The notes under the pieces were generated by a model that was given only the letters and a program-made list of their open reading frames with translations, had not been told where the DNA came from and made no database searches. Source: Cupriavidus sp. WKF15 (GTDB lineage Bacteria; Pseudomonadota; Gammaproteobacteria; Burkholderiales; Burkholderiaceae). From it: a stretch of 64,000 nucleotides of DNA. This document shows, in pieces, positions 46,290 to 55,213 of this stretch. The position numbers and the translations under genes were made by a program. How positions within the stretch are numbered: the stretch's first letter is position 1; each line of letters starts with the position of its first letter. The DNA lies in the NCBI RefSeq assembly GCF_029278605.1, contig NZ_CP119572.1, positions 1,922,001 to 1,986,000 of the forward strand, in the 5' to 3' direction.

Positions 46290-48083
46290 TTATGCCTTGG
46301 CTCTGACGTAGCGGCCCGGCGCAGGTTCGATGGCCGGGTAACGGGCATTGCCGTAGCCGGTCGGCGCAGCGCGCTTGGCACCGGCCTGCTTGCCAAGCCA
46401 GGCCATCCAGTCCGGCCACCAGCTGCCGTGGTGCTCCTCGGCGCCGGCCAGCCACTCATGCGCCGAAGCGGGCAGTGCGTCATTGGTCCAGTGGCTGCGC
46501 TTGTTCTTGGCCGGCGGGTTGATGACGCCGGCGATGTGCCCGGACGCTCCCAGCACGAACCGCAGCTTGTTCTTGAGCAGCGCGGTCGACGAATAGGCCG
46601 CCGTCCACGGCACGATGTGGTCCTCGCGCGAGCCGTAGATGTAGGTCGGCACGTCGATGGCGCCGAGGTCGACCGGTGCGTCACACACGGTCAGCTTGCC
46701 CGGCACCTTCAGCTCGTCCTGCAGGTAGGTGTGGCGCAGGTACCAGCAGTACCACGGCCCCGGCAGGTTGGTGGCATCGCCGTTCCAGAACAGCAGGTCG
46801 AACGGCACCGGCGTCTTGCCCTTCAGGTAGTTGTCGACCACATAGTTCCAGACCAGGTCGTTCGGGCGCAGGAACGAAAACGTATTGGCCAGTTCCACCC
46901 CGCGCAGCAGGCCGCAAGGTGCCCCCGCCGCGCCGCCGAGCGTGGCTTCGCGCAGCTGGACGTGGGCTTCGTCGACGAAGACGTCAAGAATGCCCGTGTC
47001 CGCGAAGTCCAGCAGCGTCGTCAGCAACGTCAGGCTGGCGACCGGGCGCTCGCCGCGCGACGCCAGCACGGCCAGCGCGGTCGAAATGATGGTACCGCCT
47101 ACGCAGAAGCCAAGCGCGTTGATCTGGTCCTGTCCGCTGATGTCGCGCGCCACCTCGATGGCGCGGATCGCCGCGTGCTCAATGTAGTCATCCCACGTAC
47201 GCTCGGCCATGGTGTTGTCGGGATTGCGCCACGACACCAGGAACACGGTATGGCCCTGCTCCACCGCATGCCGCACCAGCGAGCTTTCCGGCTGCAGGTC
47301 GAGAATGTAGAACTTGTTGATGCAAGGCGGCACGAGCAGCAGCGGGCGCGCATAGACCTTGTCGGTCAGCGGCTTGTATTGCAGCAGCTGGAAGAATTCG
47401 TTTTCATAGACGACTGCGCCTTCCGTGACCGCCATATTGCGGCCGACTTCGAACGCCGTCTCGTCCGTCTGCGAGATCTTGCCGCGGCCCAGGTCTTCCA
47501 GCATGTTGCGCAAGCCGGCCCGCAGCGATTCGCCGCCGGACTCGATCAGGCGGTGCTGGGCATCGGGATTGGTGGCAAGGAAATTGGCGGGCGACATGGC
47601 GTCCACCCATTGCGACACGGCAAAGCGGATGCGCTGGCGGGTCTTGGGATCCGCCTCGACGGCTTCCGCCATCTCCGTCAGCACGCGCGCATTGAGCAGA
47701 TAGAACGCCGCGGTGTACCGGTACGGCGCATTCTTGTGCCAGGCCTCGCTGGCAAAGCGCCGGTCGTGCAGCTTGCCGGCGGATTCGGTATCGCCTTCCG
47801 CAAGACCACGCCACAACTCGGCAAAGTCGCGCATATAGCGCTGCTGGATTTCCGCGAGCTGTGCCGGGTCGATCTTGACGCCCGCCAGCGGGCTTGCAGC
47901 GAACGCCTCGAATCCCGCGAAACTGGGGAAGCCCGGGGGAAGCCCCGTGCCGTTGCTCTCAGGGCCTTGCCACTGACGGGACCACTCCAGCCACGTTGCT
48001 GGATCCAATGGCCCCGGCGGTAACTTGAACGGTTGGGACTTGCCTTCCGCTGTGGAAGCTGCCGCACCTTTGCCGGTCGCCAT
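46290..48083 (-). CDS. phaC: class I poly(3-hydroxyalkanoate) synthase PhaC
   Basis: A 597-residue granule-bound enzyme that polymerises (R)-3-hydroxyacyl-CoA. The catalytic Cys327 is in the lipase-like box GFCVGGT; Asp is in SREDHIV (about 488) and His in GASGHIAG (about 516), matching Cys319, Asp480 and His508 of the H16 enzyme after an eight-residue shift. The shift arises in the N-terminal variable segment (about residues 40-70, rich in Pro, Phe, Ala, Gly). The abundant Trp-rich core (WYCWYLRHTYLQ) is intact. First gene of phaCAB, with a conserved promoter at 48351-48380 and a long leader. Confidence 0.97.
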   Translation of the reverse strand: MATGKGAAASTAEGKSQPFKLPPGPLDPATWLEWSRQWQGPESNGTGLPPGFPSFAGFEAFAASPLAGVKIDPAQLAEIQQRYMRDFAELWRGLAEGDTESAGKLHDRRFASEAWHKNAPYRYTAAFYLLNARVLTEMAEAVEADPKTRQRIRFAVSQWVDAMSPANFLATNPDAQHRLIESGGESLRAGLRNMLEDLGRGKISQTDETAFEVGRNMAVTEGAVVYENEFFQLLQYKPLTDKVYARPLLLVPPCINKFYILDLQPESSLVRHAVEQGHTVFLVSWRNPDNTMAERTWDDYIEHAAIRAIEVARDISGQDQINALGFCVGGTIISTALAVLASRGERPVASLTLLTTLLDFADTGILDVFVDEAHVQLREATLGGAAGAPCGLLRGVELANTFSFLRPNDLVWNYVVDNYLKGKTPVPFDLLFWNGDATNLPGPWYCWYLRHTYLQDELKVPGKLTVCDAPVDLGAIDVPTYIYGSREDHIVPWTAAYSSTALLKNKLRFVLGASGHIAGVINPPAKNKRSHWTNDALPASAHEWLAGAEEHHGSWWPDWMAWLGKQAGAKRAAPTGYGNARYPAIEPAPGRYVRAKA

Positions 48084-48485
48084 GATGTAAATGTCTCTCT
48101 GCCGTCACTATGTCGGACCGGCTCCCGGGACATTGCCCTGGCCGGCACTTATGCATCTGGAGACGCAATCCGGATGGACCTGACGCTGCGCCCTTCGACC
48201 AGGCGCCCAGGACTCCCGCATGCAGCTATCCCTTCCATCTGGATAACGTCCCCTGCCCGGCTTGCACCGCAGTCTGGCATGGCAGCGCCATGCGGTATGC
48301 TTGCCGGCAAAAACAAGGAATCTACGAGGGATTCCGCAATATTCGAGGTCATTGTTGCCTTGCAATGTACGCGCTGTCAATGCGGAAAACAGCATCCGCG
48401 CACACGCCAGCAAAACCTACCCCGCGGTAGGCGCCGCGCGGTGAATGACCAGCGCGCAAGCCTATCTGCAAAGGATGAAAGTTTC
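48084..48485. other. phaC leader and control region
   Basis: 402 bp between phaC and a divergent small membrane-protein gene, with no credible gene. It holds the phaC promoter (48351-48380), a predicted untranslated leader of about 260 nt, and GAGAGA upstream of the phaC start as ribosome-binding site. The plus-strand part next to 48486 should contain the promoter of the small gene, which I could not identify. Confidence 0.6.
48351..48380 (-). promoter_or_regulatory. phaCAB promoter
   Basis: TTGACA (48375-48380), an 18-bp spacer and AACAAT (48351-48356) on the minus strand, the same -35/-10 arrangement known for R. eutropha phaC. The spacer contains TGC-CTT-GCA (48356-48364), a TGC-N3-GCA unit like those at phaR and bktB. 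Confidence 0.85.
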
Positions 48486-48719
48486 ATGTACATCGTAGCC
48501 ATCGGATGGCTCTACGTGGCGCTCATGATGGCGATCACCGAGCACAGCATCGTTGCCGGTGTCGCCACGTTCCTGCTCTATGGCGCCGGCCCGGTGGCGC
48601 TGGTGCTCTACATCATGGGGACACCCGGCAGGCGGCAGCGCCGCAAGGCGGAGGAAGCGCGCGCAGAACGCGTACGCGAGGAGGAAAGCGCCGGGCGCGA
48701 TGGCAGCGGGCCGCAATGA
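48486..48719 (+). CDS. small two-helix membrane protein, unknown function
   Basis: 77 residues from the ATG at 48486 (MYIVAIGWLYVALMMAITEHS). Two hydrophobic segments (about 3-18 and 24-45) are followed by a strongly charged Arg/Glu tail (RRQRRKAEEARAERVREEE). AAGGA lies about 10 bases upstream. No family recognised. It diverges from phaC and converges with pgeF, ending 16 bp before that gene's stop. Confidence 0.7.
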   Translation: MYIVAIGWLYVALMMAITEHSIVAGVATFLLYGAGPVALVLYIMGTPGRRQRRKAEEARAERVREEESAGRDGSGPQ

Positions 48720-48735
48720 GCGGCCCGCTGCCGGC

Positions 48736-49533
48736 TCAGCTTGCCAGCCAGACGAGGCTGGCCATGCGGCCGGTCACACCGTCGCGCCGATACGAATAGA
48801 AGCGCTGCGGGTCGGATACCGTGCAGGCATCACCGCCGTAGATGTCCGAGCAGCCCGCGCGGACCAGGCGCGTGCGGGCCAGTGCATAGATGTCGGCCAT
48901 GTACTTGCCTTCAGCGCCGGGCCGGAAGGCCGCGTCCACGGCCGCATGCTCACCCGCGCGAGCCTGAGCCAGGAACGCATCCCGCACTTCGGCGCCGACC
49001 TCGAACGCCTCGGGTCCGATCGCGGGCCCCAGCCACGCGAGCCAGCGCGACGAAGGCTTGCCGCGCGCTGCCTGCATGCGCGCGAGCGTGGCTTCGATCA
49101 CGCCGTTGCACAAGCCCCGCCATCCGGCGTGCGCAGCACCGACCACAGTCCCTTCCACATCGCACAACAGCACTGGCAGGCAGTCCGCCGTCATGATCGC
49201 GCAGACCTGCCCGGGCTCGACGGCAACACTCGCATCGGCGCGCGGAGCCGCCGCACCCGGGCTTGCCAGATGGTCGACGGTGGCCACGGCGCAGCCGTGC
49301 ACCTGCTCCAGCCACAGCGGCATGGCCGGCAGGTGCGGGGCCAGCCGCGCACGGTTCTCGGCCACATGCGCGGGATCATCACCGACATGCGTGCCAAGGT
49401 TGAGACCACCCGGTTCCCCGCCGTCCAGCCCATACACGCCACGGCTCACGCCGCCCGCGCGCGTGGTCGACAACGCGCGCACCGAGGCGGGTGCCGGCCA
49501 GTCCGGCCGCAGCCACGCGGGATCAGTCGTCAT
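48736..49533 (-). CDS. pgeF: peptidoglycan editing factor PgeF (YfiH, laccase-domain family)
   Basis: A 265-residue purine-nucleoside/cell-wall editing enzyme; E. coli YfiH removes wrong UDP-MurNAc-L-Ser products. Conserved metal-site residues are in [21 protein letters not shown] and [11 protein letters not shown]. The ATG at 49533 is 6 bases after GGAGG and lies inside the 3' end of rluD (overlap 11 bases), implying translational coupling. The pair rluD-pgeF divergent from bamD is the same as in E. coli. Confidence 0.9.
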   Translation of the reverse strand: MTTDPAWLRPDWPAPASVRALSTTRAGGVSRGVYGLDGGEPGGLNLGTHVGDDPAHVAENRARLAPHLPAMPLWLEQVHGCAVATVDHLASPGAAAPRADASVAVEPGQVCAIMTADCLPVLLCDVEGTVVGAAHAGWRGLCNGVIEATLARMQAARGKPSSRWLAWLGPAIGPEAFEVGAEVRDAFLAQARAGEHAAVDAAFRPGAEGKYMADIYALARTRLVRAGCSDIYGGDACTVSDPQRFYSYRRDGVTGRMASLVWLAS

Positions 49534-50734
49534 CATCGTCCTCCCCATCGCCCCAGATAACCTCGGGGCCGTCTTCCCAGTCCTCATCCCAGTCTTCCTC
49601 CTCGGCATCGGCTTCACCACGGGAGAAATCGAGCGCATCGATCAGGGCCTGGAGGTCGTCCGGCGGCTGCGCGGTCCACGACACCGCCTTGCCCGTGGCC
49701 GGGTGGATCAGCCCCAGCTTGTAGGCGTGCAGGGCCTGCCGCTCGAACGGCACCGGCAGCGGCACGCGCACGGCGGGCCGCTGGCCGCGCTGCGTGGCGC
49801 GGAAGTAGACGGGATCCCCCACGAGCGGATGGCCGATCGACTCGAAATGCACGCGGATCTGGTGCGTGCGGCCGGTTTCGAGCTGGCACCGCACCATCGA
49901 CACGAAGCTGCGCCCGAGCGGCACCGTCGCCAGCGTGCGGAAATGCGTGCGCGACGGCTTGCCGCTGCTGGTATGGACAATGGCCATGCGCGTGCGCTCG
50001 CGGGGATCGCGGCCGATCGGCGCATCGATCGTGCCTTCGTCGTAGGTGCGGCCCCAGACCAGCGCGATATACGTGCGCTTGACCGTGCGCGCCTGCAGCT
50101 GGCGCACCAGGTCGGTCTGCGCCGTCAGCGTGCGCGCCACCACCATCAGCCCCGAAGTTTCCTTGTCGAGCCGATGGACAATGCCCGCGCGCGGCAAGGC
50201 CGCCGCGGCAGGGTAGCGATGGAGCAGCCCGTTGAGGGCCGTGCCGCTCCAGTTGCCCGCGGCGGGATGCACCACCAGTCCCGCTGGCTTGTCGATGACG
50301 ACCAGCGTTTCATCTTCGTACACGACGTCCAGCGGCACGTCTTCCGGGGCGAACGCCTGCGATTCCGGCGCGGCCTGCGGCTGCACCTCGATGCGGTTGC
50401 CCATCTGCACCGCGTCGCGCGGCCGGCGCACTTCGCCGTCGACGCGCACGGCTCCGCTTTCGATCCATTGCTGCAGCCGGCTGCGCGAGAATTCGCTGAA
50501 GTGCCGGGCCAGGAGCTTGTCCAGCCGCTCGCCATGTGCGGCGCTGTCGACTTCGAGAATCAACGGTACCGAAAGGTCTGACGCAGGTGCCGCCGGCACC
50601 TCGTCCGTGAAGTCTTCGGCTTCATCGTTGTCCGCAAGGGATGCCTGGACGCGCACCTGTTCGAGTGGGAGTCCGCCCGGGCCGGATTCCGGCTGGGGGG
50701 TTGGGCTATAATGCTTGACGCTATTTTTCTTCAT
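49523..50734 (-). CDS. rluD: 23S rRNA pseudouridine synthase RluD
   Basis: A 403-residue enzyme forming pseudouridines 1911, 1915 and 1917 of helix 69 in 23S rRNA. An N-terminal extension of about 55 residues precedes an S4 RNA-binding domain ([23 protein letters not shown]). The catalytic Asp190 is in [13 protein letters not shown], and [11 protein letters not shown] is typical of the family. The last ~35 residues are strikingly acidic (Asp/Glu/Trp-rich), unusual for an RNA-binding enzyme. The ATG at 50734 lies only 16 bp from the divergent bamD start. Confidence 0.93.
   Translation of the reverse strand: MKKNSVKHYSPTPQPESGPGGLPLEQVRVQASLADNDEAEDFTDEVPAAPASDLSVPLILEVDSAAHGERLDKLLARHFSEFSRSRLQQWIESGAVRVDGEVRRPRDAVQMGNRIEVQPQAAPESQAFAPEDVPLDVVYEDETLVVIDKPAGLVVHPAAGNWSGTALNGLLHRYPAAAALPRAGIVHRLDKETSGLMVVARTLTAQTDLVRQLQARTVKRTYIALVWGRTYDEGTIDAPIGRDPRERTRMAIVHTSSGKPSRTHFRTLATVPLGRSFVSMVRCQLETGRTHQIRVHFESIGHPLVGDPVYFRATQRGQRPAVRVPLPVPFERQALHAYKLGLIHPATGKAVSWTAQPPDDLQALIDALDFSRGEADAEEEDWDEDWEDGPEVIWGDGEDDDDD
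50707..50712 (+). promoter_or_regulatory. -10 element of bamD, inside the rluD coding region
   Basis: A perfect TATAAT about 40 bases upstream of the bamD ATG. It lies within codons 8-10 of rluD on the other strand. No good -35 is visible at 17 bp. Confidence 0.5.
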
Positions 50735-50750
50735 CCGGGATACGTTGCCC

Positions 50751-51581
50751 ATGCAATTGCTGAGCATGAAGCGCGCAAATTGGCGCGCGGGATTTGGAGC
50801 GATTCTGCTCGCAGGCGGCTGCGTCATGCTGTCGGCATGCGGCCTGCTCGCTGACCAGCCCGACGAGACTGCCGGCTGGTCGGCCAACAAATTATATTCG
50901 GAAGCCAAGGACGCCCTGGACGGCGGCGACTACACGCGCGCCGTGAAGCTGTACGAAAAGCTCGAGGGCCGCTACCCGTTCGGCCGCTATGCGCAGCAAG
51001 CGCAGATCGATACCGCCTACGCCAGCTACAAGGACGGCGAGACGGCGGCGGCCCTGGCCGCGGTGGACCGCTTCATCCAGCTGCACCCGAGCCACCCGAA
51101 CATCGATTACGCCTACTACCTCAAGGGCCTGATCAACTTCAACGACAACCTGGGCTGGCTGGGCCGCTTCTCCGGCCAGGACCTGAGCGAGCGCGACCCG
51201 AAGGCCGCGCGCGCGGCATATGACGCCTTCAATACGCTTGTCACGAAGTACCCGGACAGCAAGTACACGCCTGACGCCACCGCGCGCATGCAGTACATCG
51301 TCAACTCGCTGGCCCAGCACGAAGTTCACGCCGCCCGCTACTACTACAAGCGCGGGGCCTATCTTGCCGCAGTCAACCGGGCCCAGCAGTCGCTCAAGGA
51401 CTACGACGGCGCCCCCGCCAACGAGGAAGCGCTGTACATCATGATCCGCTCGTACGACTCGCTCGGCATGAAGGACCTGCGCGACGATACGGCACGCGTG
51501 ATGGAACGCAACTTCCCGAACAGCGACTACATCAAGTACGGCGAGCGCCGCAAGGACAAGTCCTGGTGGGAAGTGTTCTGA
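50751..51581 (+). CDS. bamD: outer-membrane assembly lipoprotein BamD
   Basis: A 276-residue lipoprotein of the BAM complex that inserts beta-barrel proteins into the outer membrane. The lipobox CVMLSAC puts the lipidated Cys near residue 29. The mature protein is built of tetratricopeptide repeats ([30 protein letters not shown]...). The start could also be the ATG at 50766 (MKRANWRAG); neither has a strong ribosome-binding site. It is divergent from rluD and followed by a strong terminator. Confidence 0.93.
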   Translation: MQLLSMKRANWRAGFGAILLAGGCVMLSACGLLADQPDETAGWSANKLYSEAKDALDGGDYTRAVKLYEKLEGRYPFGRYAQQAQIDTAYASYKDGETAAALAAVDRFIQLHPSHPNIDYAYYLKGLINFNDNLGWLGRFSGQDLSERDPKAARAAYDAFNTLVTKYPDSKYTPDATARMQYIVNSLAQHEVHAARYYYKRGAYLAAVNRAQQSLKDYDGAPANEEALYIMIRSYDSLGMKDLRDDTARVMERNFPNSDYIKYGERRKDKSWWEVF

Positions 51582-51622
51582 TGGATGGCGACGCAGGGCA
51601 CTGACCCTGCAGCACACACGCG

Positions 51623-51656
51623 AACGGGACAGATCCGCAAGGATCTGTCCCGTTTC
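51623..51656. terminator. intrinsic terminator between bamD and the helicase gene
   Basis: A 14-bp perfect stem AACGGGACAGATCC (51623-51636) / GGATCTGTCCCGTT (51641-51654) with a GCAA tetraloop and a short T-run. It lies between convergent genes; the T-run favours termination of bamD. Confidence 0.85.
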
Positions 51657-51685
51657 TTGTTGGCCGATGCGATGGACGAAGCGAC

Positions 51686-53887
51686 TCAGTCCTGCTGCGC
51701 GCCGCCCTTGTCTTCGCCCTGACTCCCGCCCATCTCGCTACCCCGCAGCGACTCGAGGAAGCGCACCACGGTCTGCGCCTCGCGCGTGCGCGTGAACGGC
51801 GGCAGGCTTTGCCAGATCTGGCGGCCATAGGGCTTCTCGACCAGCCGCGTATCGCAGATGGCGAGCACGCCGCGGTCGGATTCCGAGCGGATCAGCCGCC
51901 CGGCGCCCTGCTTCAGCGTGATCACCGCATGCGGCAGCTGGTGTACCGCAAACGGGCTCAGGCCCTTCTTCTGCAGCACTTCCATGCGCGCCGCGAGCAC
52001 CGGGTCGTCGGGCGGCGCGAACGGCAGCTTGTCGATGATCACGAGGGACAGCGCCTCGCCCCGCACGTCCACGCCTTCCCAGAAGCTCTGGCTGCCCACC
52101 AGCACAGCATTGCCCAGTTCGCGGAAACGGTCAAGCAGTTCCGTGCGGCTGGCCTGGCCCTGCACCAGCAGCGGCAGTTCGAGGCCGCGCTCGGCAAAGG
52201 CATCGTAGAGCAGGTCCGAGGCACGCTGCACAGCGCGCAAGGTCGTGCACAACAGGAAGGTGCGCCCGCCGGCGGCCTCGATCAGCGGCAGCGCCGCCGC
52301 CACCACGGCATCGGTGAACTGCGCAGAATTTGGCGGCGGCATGTCGCGCGGCACGTACAGCAGGCCCTGCTTGCCGTAGTCGAACGGGCTCGGCAAGGTC
52401 AGCGAGTTGTCCTTGTTGAGTCCCAGTTGCGCGGCATAGTGCGTGAAGTTGCCTTTCACCGACAGCGTGGCCGACGTGAACACCCAGGCACGCGGATGCC
52501 CTTCGCGCTGGCGCGTGAAGATAGGCGCGATCGACAACGGCGTGCGGTGCAACTGCACCGTGTGCGAGAACACTTCCACCCAGCGCACGGTCTCCGGGCC
52601 GAATTGCGCCGGTGCTGCCGGCGGCGTTGCTTCAGGCTCCGGGGCCGCTTCTCCGCCAGCGTCAGGCACTTGCGCTGCAGGCGCTGCAAACGCCTTGCCT
52701 TCATCGCGCCACGCTTCCAGCCGCTGCTGCAGTTCGACCGCACGCCGGTGGCATTGCTGCAGTGTCTCGGCCCGCTCCGCCTGGCTTTCGAGATGCTCGA
52801 CGAAGGTCGACAACGCCTCTTCCAGGGCATCAAGCGTGTCGAAGAATGGTTCGCCAATGCGCCGGTCGGCCTCGATCTGCCCCAGCGCCAGCCGCGCGTT
52901 CTCCTTGCCAAAGGCCAGCCGCAGGTCACGCGTGGCACGCTCCAGCGGCGCCGCGATGCCAACCCAGTCGACGGCATCGCGCGCATGCGACAGCCCTTCG
53001 GCCACGGTGTCGCGGCAGATCTCCAGCAGCTGGCTGGTCGACAGCGTCTCGCCGAAGAACAGCGTCGCCGTATCGGGCAACTGGTGCGCCTCGTCGAAAA
53101 TGATCGTGTTCGCCGCCGGCAGCAGTTCGGCCATGCCGGTGTCGCGCAGCACCACATCGGCAAAGAACAGGTGGTGATTCACCACCACCACGTCGGCCTG
53201 CTGGGCTTCCTTGCGGGCCCGCATGACGAAGCAGTCCTTGTAGTTCGGGCACTCCGAGCCCAGGCAGTTATCGCGCGTGGAGGTCACCAGTTGCCACACC
53301 GGCGCGTTCTCGGGCACCGCGGCCAGTTCGGCCTTGTCGCCCGATGACGTGGTCTTGGCAAAGCGCGCGATCTCGCGCAGCCACGCCGCGTCCTGCTTGG
53401 AAGCCAGCCGGCCATTGGCCTGCGCGCGCTCGAGGTGATAGTGGCACAGATAATTGGCCCGGCCCTTGAGCAGAGATACCGATATCGGCACGTTCAGCGC
53501 GCGCCGCACGGTCGGGATATCGCGCAGGAAAAGCTGGTCCTGCAGGTTCTTGGTACCGGTGGAAAGCACAACCTTGCCGCCCCAGAGCATGGCGGGAACC
53601 AGGTAGGCGAATGTCTTGCCCGTACCCGTTCCCGCCTCGACGATCACGGTGTCGCTGCGCTCGATCGCGCCGGCCACGGCCTCGGCCATTTGCTGCTGCG
53701 AAGCACGCGGACGATAGCCGGGAATGCCCTGGGCAAGGGTGCCGGTCTCGGCAAAGATCTTGGCCAGTTCGCTGGCGTGGTCGGCAGGCACCGCGGACGC
53801 GGGAACCAGTTCCGCCTGCGCAGGCACCGGGCTTTCGGCGTCGGCGTCCGGTTCTGGCAGGTCGGTCGGATCGGTCAGGATGGTCAA
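51686..53887 (-). CDS. DinG/YoaA-type ATP-dependent DNA helicase (Fe-S, XPD family)
   Basis: A 733-residue superfamily 2 5'-3' helicase. Walker A is AGTGTGKTFAYL and the DEAH box is FDEAHQLPD. Four Cys between them (NYLCHYH ... NCLGSECPNYKDCF) form the iron-sulfur cluster site. C-terminal motifs include LLCTTLRAVQRASDLL, GSQSFWEGVDVRGE and QGAGRLIRSESDRGV (motif VI). The first ~40 residues are an acidic/Ala-rich extension. YoaA-like proteins help repair stalled replication forks; DinG is LexA-regulated in E. coli, but no LexA box was seen here. Confidence 0.9.
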   Translation of the reverse strand: MTILTDPTDLPEPDADAESPVPAQAELVPASAVPADHASELAKIFAETGTLAQGIPGYRPRASQQQMAEAVAGAIERSDTVIVEAGTGTGKTFAYLVPAMLWGGKVVLSTGTKNLQDQLFLRDIPTVRRALNVPISVSLLKGRANYLCHYHLERAQANGRLASKQDAAWLREIARFAKTTSSGDKAELAAVPENAPVWQLVTSTRDNCLGSECPNYKDCFVMRARKEAQQADVVVVNHHLFFADVVLRDTGMAELLPAANTIIFDEAHQLPDTATLFFGETLSTSQLLEICRDTVAEGLSHARDAVDWVGIAAPLERATRDLRLAFGKENARLALGQIEADRRIGEPFFDTLDALEEALSTFVEHLESQAERAETLQQCHRRAVELQQRLEAWRDEGKAFAAPAAQVPDAGGEAAPEPEATPPAAPAQFGPETVRWVEVFSHTVQLHRTPLSIAPIFTRQREGHPRAWVFTSATLSVKGNFTHYAAQLGLNKDNSLTLPSPFDYGKQGLLYVPRDMPPPNSAQFTDAVVAAALPLIEAAGGRTFLLCTTLRAVQRASDLLYDAFAERGLELPLLVQGQASRTELLDRFRELGNAVLVGSQSFWEGVDVRGEALSLVIIDKLPFAPPDDPVLAARMEVLQKKGLSPFAVHQLPHAVITLKQGAGRLIRSESDRGVLAICDTRLVEKPYGRQIWQSLPPFTRTREAQTVVRFLESLRGSEMGGSQGEDKGGAQQD

Positions 53888-53952
53888 GGCTGGTAAGGCT
53901 TGGGGTTCGGTATGGCGCCATGTGGCGCTGGCAGTGCCGGCGTGCGCTGCAC

Positions 53953-54162
53953 TCAGGCCGGCACGTCGGGTTCGAGCTGGAGCTGCAGCAGGGTGATGGC
54001 GTCCTTCAGCTTGAGGCGGCGCTTCTTGAGCCGCCTGAGCTGCAGTTCGTCGTGGGTCGGATCCTCCGCCAGCCGGTCGATCAGGAAATCCAGATCGCGG
54101 TGCTCGATCTGCAGGTCCATGATCTGCCGTTCGAGCGTGTTCAGGTTACTGTCGATGTGCAT
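53953..54162 (-). CDS. YdcH-like (DUF465) small coiled-coil protein
   Basis: 69 residues from the ATG at 54162 (MHIDSNLNTLERQIMDLQIEHRD), six bases after GGGGAG; an ATG at 54168 abuts the ribosome-binding site and is less likely. The pattern LQIEHRDLDFLIDRL...DELQLRRLKKRRLKLKDAI is the DUF465 helical hairpin. Function unknown. Confidence 0.82.
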   Translation of the reverse strand: MHIDSNLNTLERQIMDLQIEHRDLDFLIDRLAEDPTHDELQLRRLKKRRLKLKDAITLLQLQLEPDVPA

Positions 54163-54215
54163 GTGCATCTCCCCGCCGCATCTGCCCAAAAGAGGCTGGC
54201 GTGACCCCTGGCCGG

Positions 54216-54923
54216 CTAGAAGCCAAAGGGGCGCGGCGCCGAGGCCTGTCCCTGCTGTGCCTTCGCCTTGGCGCGGCGCTCGTCCTGGTCCTTCTGGCGC
54301 TGCTCGGCCTCGCGCTGCTTGGCCTCGTACGCCTTGACATTCTCCTCGCGCTGGCGCGCCTGCTCCGCGCCCTTGCTCTGCGCCTCGCGCATGCGGGCGT
54401 CGAAGTCAGCCTGCTTTTGCTGGTACGCCTGCGCGTTGGCCGAGCGCTTCGGCGCATCGGCCTGATGCTGCGCGTCACGCAGTTGCTGTTGCTGCTGCTT
54501 CTTCTCGAAGGCTTCGCGGCTGGCCTGCTCGTTCGCACTGCGCCCGGGCTGGCCAGCCTCGAATTCGGCACGGCGCAACGCCTGTTCGCGGTCGCGGTCA
54601 GCCGCCCGCTGGGCGCGCTCGGCATCACCCACCTCAAGTTCGCGCTGGCGCAACACCTGCAATTCCTGGCGCTGGATTTCCTTCGCCTGGTCGATGCAGT
54701 GCGTGACAAAGAACTTGTCGTAGCAGGCGCGTTCCGCCGTGGCGAAGCGGTAGTTGGTCCACGCGCGCGAATCGCCGATCGCCTTGCGCTCGGCGGCAAA
54801 ATCACGCGGTACCGCCGACGGCGCGGAGGCCTGCGCCGCGCTGTCCGACAGCGGCGCCAGCGTGCCGGCGCCGACCACGCTCAGCCACAGCGCGGCGACG
54901 GCAAACAGGCGTGCAGGCTGCAT
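54216..54923 (-). CDS. exported coiled-coil protein, Gln/Arg/Glu/Ala-rich, unknown function
   Basis: 235 residues from the ATG at 54923 (MQPARLFAVAALWLSVVGAG), with a signal peptide to about residue 28. A short folded part has two Cys (ERACYDKFFVTHCIDQAKEIQRQE). The remaining two thirds is a long low-complexity charged helix (EAFEKKQQQQQLRD, KQREAEQRQKDQDERRAKAK). The segment RAWTNYRFATAERACYDKFFVTHCIDQAK also occurs, as I recall, in other beta-proteobacterial exported proteins without assigned function. It lies upstream of the YdcH-like gene on the same strand. Confidence 0.7.
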   Translation of the reverse strand: MQPARLFAVAALWLSVVGAGTLAPLSDSAAQASAPSAVPRDFAAERKAIGDSRAWTNYRFATAERACYDKFFVTHCIDQAKEIQRQELQVLRQRELEVGDAERAQRAADRDREQALRRAEFEAGQPGRSANEQASREAFEKKQQQQQLRDAQHQADAPKRSANAQAYQQKQADFDARMREAQSKGAEQARQREENVKAYEAKQREAEQRQKDQDERRAKAKAQQGQASAPRPFGF

Positions 54924-55213
54924 TTGCCGACCGGCTCGGTGCGGGATGGAGCAGGACGGGCGCGCGGCGGGAAACATGGCCAGGGTTGCCGTGTCGCGGA
55001 CGGCCATCGGCATGGCGGGCGCGGCGGCCGGATGGGGCTTGAAGGTCATGCCCGAATTCTAGCATCCGCCCTGCCCTGCGCCTTGCAGGGCCGCTCGCAG
55101 CGTGCCGCAAGATACACGCCCTGAAATAGTCCCTCTTCTGCCGGGGACAGGCACCGCGCTTGTGGCAAAATGCCCCGCTTTCGACTGACCGCTTCCGACA
55201 GACCGAATTCCCG

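Noticed and set aside
51686..53960. LexA box (CTGT-N8-ACAG) in front of the DinG-like gene
   Set aside because: None seen in the short upstream stretch to the YdcH-like gene, so SOS control was not annotated.
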